Source of the DNA: Acuticoccus sediminis
Lineage (GTDB): Bacteria; Pseudomonadota; Alphaproteobacteria; Rhizobiales; Amorphaceae
DNA: 64,000 bases
Assembly (NCBI RefSeq): GCF_003258595.1
Contig: NZ_QHHQ01000007.1
Coordinates: forward strand, 124,001 to 188,000
Direction of reading: 5' to 3'
Positions 44,484 to 55,667 of the stretch are shown piece by piece; the stretch's first letter is position 1, and each line of letters begins with the position of its first letter. The translations under genes were made by a program, and so were the position numbers. Below the pieces are notes generated by a model. That model was not told where the DNA came from. It did no database searches and worked only from the letters and a program-made list of their open reading frames with translations.

Positions 44484-45306
44484 GCGGGAAGCCGAGCTGC
44501 ATGAGCTGCTCGCGCAGGAGGTGGCGCCCGCTCAGCGACGCGGGCCCCGCCACGCGGCGGCCCGCGTGCATGGACCAGGCGTTCCGCTCCATCCCCTGCG
44601 CCTTGTAGAAGCGCGACGACTCCACGTCGTAGGCCTCCACGGCCGGCTGGGCGGCGTCGGCGTCGTACGTCTCGCGGTGCAGGACGCCGGACTGGCGGAT
44701 CCGCGGCTTCACCGACGCCGGCCGGTCCGGGTCCGGGTAGCCGACGCACATTCCGAACACCGCCATCGTGCGCTGCGGCAGGTTGAGGAGCTTGGCGACC
44801 TCCAGCGGCTTGTTGCGCATCGCCCCGATGTAGACGATGCCGAGCCCCAGCGATTCGGCCGCCAGCGTGGCGTTCTGCGCCGCCAGCGCCGCGTCGATGG
44901 CGGCGACGAGGAACATCTCGAAGTAGTCGACCCCCTCGGCGGTGACGCCCTGCCGCGCGGCGGCGTCGTAGAGCCGGCGCAGGTCGGCGATCCAGACCAT
45001 CTGCAGCGGTGCCACGCGGATGTGGGCCTGGTTGGCGGCGTAGGCAGAGAGGGCGTTGCGCCTCTCCTGGTCCTCGACGGCGACGACGCTCCAGGTCTGG
45101 AGGTTCGAGGATGTCGACGCGGACTGCGCGGCGGCCACGAGCGCCTCGACAGTGCCCTCGGGCAGCGGCTTGTCGATGTAGGAGCGGACGGACCGGTGGC
45201 TCAGCAACGCGTCGGGCAGTGCGGCGATCCGCTGCGGTGTCGCTGCCGACCCGTATCGCTCCCTCAGGAGCGCTCCAAGCGTGTCGCTTTCGGCCACATC
45301 GTCCAT
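44476..45306 (-). CDS. Nitroreductase-family FMN-dependent oxidoreductase
   Basis: 276 residues from the Met at 45306 (AAAGGACG upstream); the frame reaches 45438. Family features: RSVRSYIDKPLPEGTVEALVAAAQSASTSSNLQTWSVVAVED (FMN phosphate binding), AHIRVAPLQMVWIADL, LAAESLGLGIVYIGAMRNKP, and FGMCVGYPDPDRPASVKPRI. The C-terminal extension is like that of NfsA/NfrA-type NADPH nitroreductases, which reduce nitroaromatics, flavins or quinones. Physiological substrate unknown. Divergent from the pentapeptide-repeat gene. Confidence 0.87.
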   Translation of the reverse strand: MDDVAESDTLGALLRERYGSAATPQRIAALPDALLSHRSVRSYIDKPLPEGTVEALVAAAQSASTSSNLQTWSVVAVEDQERRNALSAYAANQAHIRVAPLQMVWIADLRRLYDAAARQGVTAEGVDYFEMFLVAAIDAALAAQNATLAAESLGLGIVYIGAMRNKPLEVAKLLNLPQRTMAVFGMCVGYPDPDRPASVKPRIRQSGVLHRETYDADAAQPAVEAYDVESSRFYKAQGMERNAWSMHAGRRVAGPASLSGRHLLREQLMQLGFPLK

Positions 45307-45561
45307 CGGCTCGTCCTTTCGGCTGGTCCGTCGTCCATCCGTCTTCGCACTTTGCCGCCCGGTTTGGATAGACGCTGCATGCATGGGTCGGCGCTCCGCC
45401 GCGCGCTGCCGGCATCGCCGGCGACCGCGGCGCGCCATCCTGACGCAATGTGGGCGCTATAATGGCTGTGCGACAGATCACATACGGACGTTCCGTCAGT
45501 CCGATGACATTGTTTCGCGCGGAAATGGCGCGATATGTCCATAAAGTCAGGGAGGCGACGG

Positions 45562-46377
45562 ATGATGGGTCGACTGGGTTTGGTCTTTCTGCTCGTGACC
45601 TGGGCGGGCAGCGCCTGGGCCACCTCGCAGCAGAAGATCGTGGAGGCGAAGGGCTGTCCGGACTGCCGCCTGGTGCTGGGAAGCTTGCGCGGCCTCGACG
45701 TCCCGGACGCCAACTTCCGTGGCGCCAACTTCCGCGAAGCGGACATGAAGGGCGTGGTTCTCCCGCGCGCCGACTTCCGCGACGTCTCGATGGAGCGGAC
45801 CGAGATGGAGAAGGCGGACGTCACCGACGCCAACTTCACCGAAGCCTCGATGCGTGACATCGACATGGAAAAGTCGAAGGTCGCCGGCGCGAACTTTTCC
45901 GAGGCGGACCTGCGCGACGCCGACCTCGAGGAGGTGGACGGCACCGGCGCCCGCTTCGTCGACGCGGACATGCGCGGCGCCACCTTCCGCCGCGCGATCC
46001 TGGCGGGCGCCAACTTCACCGACGGTCATCTCGAGCGGGCGGACATGGAGCGCATCATCGCCCGGGGCGTGGTGTTCCGTGACGCGCGGATGGACTACGT
46101 GGACCTCGACCGGGCGGACCTGTCGGGGGCCGACCTCAGCGGGGCGCACCTCAAGTCGGCGCGGTTCAGCAGCACCAACCTCTCCGGCGCCCGCCTCGTC
46201 GGCGCCAACCTCGACGATGCGCTCCTGCGCCGCACGAACTTCTCCGGCGCGGACCTCACGGACGTGAAGGGGCTGTCGCAGGAGGACCTCTCCCTTGCCT
46301 GCGGCGATTCCAAGACGGTCCTGCCCTCGGGCCTGAAGATCCGCCGCTGCTCCGCCGACGACCAGGACGACGACTGA
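45562..46377 (+). CDS. Exported pentapeptide-repeat protein
   Basis: 271 residues from the ATG at 45562 (GGGAGG six bases upstream; 45565 also possible). MMGRLGLVFLLVTWAGSAWA is a signal peptide. The mature protein begins with KGCPDCRLVLGSLRG, a CxxC, followed by about 35 tandem A(D/N)LXX pentapeptides (residues 45-235) forming a right-handed beta-helix, interrupted by degenerate repeats, then a short tail with two further Cys. Secreted versions with the N-terminal CxxC are common in alphaproteobacteria; the ligand is not known. Confidence 0.85.
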   Translation: MMGRLGLVFLLVTWAGSAWATSQQKIVEAKGCPDCRLVLGSLRGLDVPDANFRGANFREADMKGVVLPRADFRDVSMERTEMEKADVTDANFTEASMRDIDMEKSKVAGANFSEADLRDADLEEVDGTGARFVDADMRGATFRRAILAGANFTDGHLERADMERIIARGVVFRDARMDYVDLDRADLSGADLSGAHLKSARFSSTNLSGARLVGANLDDALLRRTNFSGADLTDVKGLSQEDLSLACGDSKTVLPSGLKIRRCSADDQDDD

Positions 46378-46397
46378 CCTTCGAGGGATCCTCCCGG

Positions 46398-46420
46398 GCT
46401 CGCCCCTGCAGCGGGCGAGC
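46398..46420 (+). terminator. Putative bidirectional terminator after the pentapeptide-repeat gene
   Basis: GCTCGCCC (46398-46405) and GGGCGAGC (46413-46420) form a perfect 8-bp stem with a 7-base loop, about 20 bases after the stop. Confidence 0.5.
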
Positions 46421-46437
46421 GAGGCCCATGCCGAGCG

Positions 46438-46476
46438 CCGGCCCAATGCACCGGCCCAATGCACCGGCCCAATACC
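46438..46476. repeat. 13-bp tandem repeat, three units
   Basis: CCGGCCCAATGCA occurs twice exactly (46438-46450, 46451-46463) and a third time with its last three bases changed to ACC (46464-46476). The first 8 bases of the unit equal the 8-bp unit of the array that follows. Confidence 0.9.
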
Positions 46477-46491
46477 CGCCGCCTCGGCTGC

Positions 46492-46513
46492 CGTCGACGA
46501 TCGATCGTCGACG
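46492..46513. repeat. 22-bp perfect palindrome
   Basis: Arms CGTCGACGATC read identically on both strands with no spacer. It lies between the 13-bp and 8-bp arrays in a convergent intergenic region. Function unknown: operator, cruciform or chance. Confidence 0.8.
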
Positions 46514-46568
46514 CTGACTGTGCGCCCGGCGCCTGTTGACTGCTCACCTCGGGGGCGGATCATTTCTC

Positions 46569-46712
46569 CCGGCCCACCGGCCCACCGGCCCACCGGCCCA
46601 CCGGCCCACCGGCCCACCGGCCCACCGGCCCACCGGCCCACCGGCCCACCGGCCCACCGGCCCACCGGCCCACCGGCCCACCGGCCCACCGGCCCACCGG
46701 CCCACCGGCCCA
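46569..46712. repeat. 8-bp tandem repeat array, 18 perfect units of CCGGCCCA
   Basis: Eighteen uninterrupted copies of CCGGCCCA fill 144 bp; the next unit is CCGGACTA, marking the end. Since 3 units are 24 nt, all frames on a strand read cyclic permutations of one octapeptide (PAHRPTGP type) with no stops, which creates spurious open frames. No variation between copies, so the array is young or homogenised. Flanked by the pentapeptide-repeat gene and the convergent lipoprotein gene. Confidence 0.97.
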
Positions 46713-46844
46713 CCGGACTACTCGCCCGAGGGGCTGTCAGCCCGGCCCGGCGGCCTCCCGCTTTGTCCAGCCGTAGCCTCCCGTTCCCGCCGTACGGTCT
46801 CTGGCGGGTTGGCCTCGCCAGCCGGCGGCCGGTGGGAGGCTTGT

Positions 46845-47690
46845 TCAGTGCATGGCGGTCAGGATCGCCTCGCGTTCGGCCTTCAGGTTGCCGATGAGGC
46901 CGCGCATTTCGTCGAGGCGCTCCACTTCCGTCGGAATCAGCGGGGTGTCGTGGGAGTCGCGGACGTTGACGAGGGTGAGGTCGAGCTCGGCGTCCGTCGC
47001 GTCGCGCAGGGCGTCCTGCGACCAGGCGCCGAAGGTGTTGGCGAGGAGCTTCAGCTGCTGGGACTCGCCGGGCTCCAGGCCGCCCGGGAAGGTGTAGCTG
47101 AAGGTGCCGTGGGCCCAGGGGATCTCCCGTCCCGGCGACTGGAGATTGCCCAGGAGGTTGATCCGCTTCAGCGCGATCGGGCTGTTGTTGACGATGGTGA
47201 ACTCGATCACCGCCCGCTCCTTCAGCCCGTTGTCGCGCCAGTAGTAGCGGGGGGTGCTGATGGCGATGGTGCGCAGCAGCATGTTGGCGGCGACGGCGTA
47301 GCCGGCCCACCGCTCGATCTCGCCGTTGAGGCGCGTCAGCTCGCCCTCGATCGACGTCAGCTTGTAGGTCCGCGCGGCGGAGATGATCTCGTCCGCCGTC
47401 AGCCCGTCCACCCGGCGGCGCAACTTGGCGACGAGGGCGTCGGGGTCACGGGCGAGGGCGGAGAGGCTGGCGTCCCGCTCGGCCGCGGGGAACGTGCCGC
47501 TGTCCTGAAAGGAGAGGGTGAAGAGGGCGTCGCCGAACGCTTCGGCACGCAGGGGCGACAGCTCACCGCGCATCTGCGCGACGCTGTTCCTGAAGCTGGC
47601 ACCGTCGCTCGCGTCGAGGGTCGAGCCTTGGTCGAAGCAACCCGAGAGCCCGAGGGTCGCGGCCATCGGCAGACAGAGAATTCGCCACAT
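46845..47690 (-). CDS. Predicted lipoprotein, hypothetical
   Basis: 281 residues from the Met at 47690 (Met at 47699 is an alternative; AGGA lies eight bases before 47690). MWRILCLPMAATLGLSGCFDQG is a type II signal peptide with lipobox LSGC (Cys18). The mature part is helical at first (FRNSVAQMRGELSPLRAEAFGDALFTLSF), then LTADEIISAARTYKLTSIEGELTRLNGEIERW, followed by a beta-rich portion with AVIEFTIVNNSPIALKRINLLGNL and a helical C-terminus. The middle resembles DUF6694-like lipoproteins, but I do not recognise it with confidence. Follows ettA in the same direction. Confidence 0.75.
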   Translation of the reverse strand: MWRILCLPMAATLGLSGCFDQGSTLDASDGASFRNSVAQMRGELSPLRAEAFGDALFTLSFQDSGTFPAAERDASLSALARDPDALVAKLRRRVDGLTADEIISAARTYKLTSIEGELTRLNGEIERWAGYAVAANMLLRTIAISTPRYYWRDNGLKERAVIEFTIVNNSPIALKRINLLGNLQSPGREIPWAHGTFSYTFPGGLEPGESQQLKLLANTFGAWSQDALRDATDAELDLTLVNVRDSHDTPLIPTEVERLDEMRGLIGNLKAEREAILTAMH

Positions 47691-47734
47691 ACGATCCATC
47701 CTGTCGCTGTGGCGAGCAACGTAACGCAATACAC

Positions 47735-47770
47735 CCTAGGGATGCAATATTGATATTTTGCACCCCTAGG
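47735..47770. repeat. Imperfect 16-bp inverted repeat with CCTAGG ends
   Basis: CCTAGGGATGCAATAT (47735-47750) and ATTTTGCACCCCTAGG (47755-47770) pair at 14 of 16 positions around TGAT. The segment is AT-rich against its neighbourhood and lies between the stop of ettA and the start of the lipoprotein gene, so it may be a terminator for ettA, an operator for the lipoprotein gene, or both. Confidence 0.65.
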
Positions 47771-47804
47771 TATTTTGTCGGCCGCGGGAGCGGCCGGAGC
47801 GTCG

Positions 47805-49457
<1,653 letters not shown>

Positions 49458-49985
49458 GCGGTGGCGATATCCTGCGCGCTGTTGGAAAGGCGGGGGCGGA
49501 CCCGCAAGGGGTGCCCGTGTCGTTGGGTCTCTACACGGTTTTGGCCGTCGCGTTAATGGCCTCGCACGCGCCGCGTGCATCGCGGGGGCATGCCCGCGCC
49601 GAAGGCAGCGGTGCCACGAACTCGCCGTCAGAAGAGGTGTGTAGCGCCACTCAGATGGGGCGGAGGAGCCCGGTCTCCAAGACCGTCATCCCGTCGCGGG
49701 CCGTTTCGGGCCCCCGAAACGTCCGCCGCCCCCGTTGGAGGTCCCGGTCGTATGCCGCGCGGGACAGCCGCTGCCGGGGCGGCGCCCTGGATCGGCGGGG
49801 AAGGGGCTCGGGAGGATGCGGCGGCCGGCGCTCGCGGCCGGCCGAGCCGAAGAGGCGGGTCCTATCGCGCCTCGGGACGGCTGCTCACGGGGCGGTCGCC
49901 CGCGAGCAGCGCGACGGACCGGGCCGCCGGAGGGGGTCCGTTCGCAAGGTCCTCGTATGCAAGGGCGCAGCGAGCCGGTGGCGGT
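49458..49985. other. Divergent/tandem intergenic region upstream of ettA and downstream of greA
   Basis: About 530 bases with no supportable gene. Contents seen: an anticodon-arm-like stem-loop at 49669-49684 and a 20-base hairpin at 49702-49721 (CGTTTCGGG with CCCGAAACG, two-base loop) that resembles a terminator. Long open frames across the region have no codon bias. The ettA promoter must lie here. Confidence 0.5.
49702..49721. terminator. Hairpin, possible terminator of greA-carB transcript
   Basis: CGTTTCGGG (49702-49710) pairs perfectly with CCCGAAACG (49713-49721). It lies about 265 bases after greA on the minus strand, far for a terminator, but it is the strongest hairpin between greA and ettA. 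Confidence 0.4.
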
Positions 49986-50459
49986 TCAGTTGAACCGGAC
50001 CTCGGTGATCTCGTAGGCGCGAGCGCCGCCGGGGGCGGTCACTTCGACGGAGTCGCCGACGGTCTTGCCGATCAGAGCGCGCGCGATGGGCGAAGAAATC
50101 GAGATTCGTCCGGCCTTCACGTCCGCCTCGACGTCGCCGACGATCTGGTACTTCTTCTCCTGCTCGGTGTCCTCGTCGACCAGGGTGACGAAGGCGCCGA
50201 ATTTCACGGTCGAGCCCGACAGCTTCTTGACGTCGATCACCTCGGCGCGCGAGAGCATGTCCTCGAGCTCGGTGATGCGGCCTTCGTTGTGGCTCTGGGC
50301 TTCCTTGGCCGCATGGTATTCAGCATTTTCGGAGAGATCGCCGTGCGCACGCGCCTCGGCGATGTCCTGAATGATTTTCGGACGATCCTCCGACGTGCGG
50401 CGCTTCAGCTCGGTTTCCAACGACGCATACCCCTGCGCCGTCATTGGGATCTTTTCCAT
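49986..50459 (-). CDS. greA: Transcription elongation factor GreA
   Basis: 157 residues from the Met at 50459 ([19 protein letters not shown]); 50465 is an in-frame alternative. Rescues backtracked RNA polymerase by stimulating transcript cleavage. The N-terminal coiled coil (about 1-76) carries [22 protein letters not shown] with the tip acidic residues (the Asp and Glu of DLSENAEY), then the C-terminal FKBP-like domain ending in [22 protein letters not shown]. Lies about 100 bp downstream of carB in the same direction, a conserved pairing in Rhizobiales. Confidence 0.96.
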   Translation of the reverse strand: MEKIPMTAQGYASLETELKRRTSEDRPKIIQDIAEARAHGDLSENAEYHAAKEAQSHNEGRITELEDMLSRAEVIDVKKLSGSTVKFGAFVTLVDEDTEQEKKYQIVGDVEADVKAGRISISSPIARALIGKTVGDSVEVTAPGGARAYEITEVRFN

Positions 50460-50563
50460 CGTCATTCGAACTTTCTTCGTAACGCCGCTCGCTTCCGAGC
50501 GAAGTGGGTCAGTTTCCAACAGACTGTGACGAAAATGCAAGTGCGGAAGCGTTCCGCCGGACG

Positions 50564-53887
<3,324 letters not shown>

Positions 53888-53980
53888 TGAGGGACCGGCG
53901 ACAGCTTCAGACTGTTGTTGGCTGGAAAGACGGCCCGCTATAGAGCGTTCGCACGCTCGGCGCAAAGTGTAGCGAGACGA

Positions 53981-54274
53981 TCAATCGTCGTCGTCGTCGT
54001 CGACGTCGGAAATTGCACCGTCCATTTCGGGCGAGGGTGCCCCTTCCGGCGGGGCCGAGGACCATTCCACGGTGTGTCCGTCGAACTCTTCCACACCGCA
54101 GGCGATCGCATAGCAGGCCAGACGGACGGTCTTGGGGATCTCGACGCTCTTTCCGTCGCGGTCGCCGCGCTCATAGTACTGAATCATGCGCCGTTTCAGG
54201 CCCAGACGGTCGGCAAGCTCCTTCTGCTTCCACTTGTTCGCCTTCCGCCAGGCGCGGAACTGTTCAGGCGTCAT
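53981..54274 (-). CDS. XRE-family transcriptional regulator, small, acidic tail
   Basis: 97 residues from the ATG at 54274 (AGGA seven bases upstream). Residues 1-55 form a helix-turn-helix: EQFRAWRKANKWKQKELADRLGLKRRMIQYYERG. Residues 56-80 contain KTVRLACYAIACGVEEFDGHTVEW. The C-terminus ends in DVDDDDDDD-type Asp residues encoded by a (TCG)n run near 53985. The tail could be an electrostatic decoy or an oligomer contact. Its leader carries two palindromes and a hairpin, strongly suggesting autoregulation. It stands 93 bp upstream of carB on the same strand. Confidence 0.85.
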   Translation of the reverse strand: MTPEQFRAWRKANKWKQKELADRLGLKRRMIQYYERGDRDGKSVEIPKTVRLACYAIACGVEEFDGHTVEWSSAPPEGAPSPEMDGAISDVDDDDDD

Positions 54275-54291
54275 GCGACATCCTCGTCAAA

Positions 54292-54312
54292 AAGACGCAC
54301 CTCGTGCGTCTT
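54292..54312 (-). promoter_or_regulatory. Terminator-like hairpin in the XRE gene leader
   Basis: A perfect 9-bp stem, AAGACGCAC (54292-54300) with GTGCGTCTT (54304-54312), three-base loop. Read on the minus strand it is followed by a TTTTT tract and then the AGGA ribosome site of the XRE gene, 17 bases before its ATG. This is the form of an attenuator or, alternatively, a third operator (GCAC...GTGC core). Confidence 0.6.
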
Positions 54313-54341
54313 CTCCCTATCGATATGCGCACGAAGCGCGC

Positions 54342-54370
54342 GCACTCAGTGCCATAAGCGCACTGAGTAC
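54342..54370. promoter_or_regulatory. Two 11-bp palindromes, putative XRE operator
   Basis: GCACTCAGTGC (54342-54352) is a perfect palindrome around a central C. GCACTGAGTAC (54360-54370) repeats it with one mismatch. The centres are 18 bp apart, close to two helical turns. They also form a larger dyad, ACTCAGTGC with GCACTGAGT. They lie 68-96 bp upstream of the XRE start, overlapping its likely promoter (TATCGAT at about 54319-54325). Confidence 0.6.
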
Positions 54371-54629
54371 GGGAGACCTAACCGCGAAAATGTTGGCGCG
54401 CCACCCCTCCTGACGTCGACCTCGATCGGCAAAGACAGGATGCAGGTATGCCAAATCGCCTCATGGCGTGCCATCCACAACGACGTGCCGGCACCGGGGA
54501 AACCGGCGGCGGCACCGGACGATGGCAACCTCATCGCCTTTCGCGGCGTTCATGTCGGGCCGGGTGCATAGTTTCGGGTGAACAGTCCGTCCGGCTGCTG
54601 TAATATATTTTTCCGCCGGAGGACGATCG

Positions 54630-55565
54630 ATGCGTTGGGAAGGCCGCCGACAGAGCGATAATTTCGAGGACCGCCGTGGCAGCGGGGGCCCTGTCTTCCG
54701 CCGAGGCGGCTTTCCGGGAGGGGGCCGGATCCGGATCCCCACCGGCGGCGGCGTGAAGAAGGCCGGCGGCGGGTCGATCCTCCTCTTCATCATCGTCGCG
54801 GTGGGGCTGTGGATCTTCGTCGGGATCAACCCGCTGCAGCTCCTCGAGATGATCGCCCGCGGCGACCAGGGCGGCGTTGTCTCCCAGCAGGCGCCCGAGC
54901 GGAGCCCGCAGCAGCAGGCCCAGGACGGCGAGACCGTCGGCTTCCTGCGCGTCGTGCTCGCCGAGACCGAGGACACCTGGGGCAAGATCTTCACGAACTC
55001 CGGCATCCAGTACAAGCCGACGACGCTCGTCGCCTACGCCGGCGCGACGCCGACGGGGTGCGGCTTCGGCGCGGCGGCGGCGGGGCCGTTCTACTGCCCG
55101 AACGACCAGAAGGTTTACGTCGACCTCTCCTTCTTCGACCTCCTCGCCAAGCGCCTCGGCGCACCGGGCGACTTCGCCCAGGCGTACGTGCTGGCCCACG
55201 AGGTCGGCCACCACATCCAGAACCAGGTCGGGGTGCTGTCGAAGTTCCATCAGGCCCGCCAGCGGATGTCCGAGCGCGACGCCAACGCCCTGTCGGTGCG
55301 CATCGAGCTGCAGGCGGACTGCTACGCCGGCATCTGGGCCCACTCGGCCAAGCAGGTCGGCATCCTGGAGCCGGGCGACATCGAGGAGGCGCTCGACGCG
55401 GCCGCCGCCGTCGGTGACGACACGCTGCAGCGCCAGAACCAGGGCTACGTCGTGCCGGAGAGCTTCAACCACGGCACCTCCGACCAGCGCGTCCGCTGGT
55501 TCCAGAACGGCTTCAAGTCCGGCAACCCGGACGACTGCGACACGCTGGAAGGCACCGGGCTTTAA
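54630..55565 (+). CDS. ypfJ: YpfJ-type neutral zinc metallopeptidase
   Basis: 311 residues. A glycine/arginine-rich N-terminus (1-48), one TM helix ILLFIIVAVGLWIFVGI (about 50-66), a Gln-rich linker and a periplasmic or membrane-associated peptidase domain from about 100. HExxH metal site His190-Glu191-x-x-His194 in LAHEVGHHIQNQ, preceded by CGFGAAAAGPFYCPNDQKVYVDLSFFDLL, followed by RIELQADCYAGIWAHSAK with the probable third ligand Glu/Asp and a C-terminal Cys. Substrate unknown. Upstream of dnaG. Confidence 0.9.
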   Translation: MRWEGRRQSDNFEDRRGSGGPVFRRGGFPGGGRIRIPTGGGVKKAGGGSILLFIIVAVGLWIFVGINPLQLLEMIARGDQGGVVSQQAPERSPQQQAQDGETVGFLRVVLAETEDTWGKIFTNSGIQYKPTTLVAYAGATPTGCGFGAAAAGPFYCPNDQKVYVDLSFFDLLAKRLGAPGDFAQAYVLAHEVGHHIQNQVGVLSKFHQARQRMSERDANALSVRIELQADCYAGIWAHSAKQVGILEPGDIEEALDAAAAVGDDTLQRQNQGYVVPESFNHGTSDQRVRWFQNGFKSGNPDDCDTLEGTGL

Positions 55566-55667
55566 CCGGTTGTCGGGGACAATGGGGATGACGCGCCCAA
55601 ATCCGACGAGTTGAACACCGGCGTTCTGAGCGCATCGTGTTAATGACGTTCGCCGGAGGGGGAACGG

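Larger units (their letters stand above)
54275..54629. other. XRE/metallopeptidase divergent intergenic region
   Basis: About 355 bases, no gene. The first 100 bases hold the XRE leader hairpin and the palindromes described separately. The rest (54371-54629) leads to the metallopeptidase start and has TAATATATTTTT at about 54600-54611, an AT-rich patch directly before it. Confidence 0.55.

Noticed and set aside
46438-46712. Possible CRISPR array
   Set aside because: Units are 8 and 13 bp without unique spacers and no cas genes are present.
46520-47310. Long open frames crossing the 8-bp array on both strands
   Set aside because: The octamer makes all frames stop-free by its arithmetic; the predicted peptides are repeats of one octapeptide and lack start context and codon bias.
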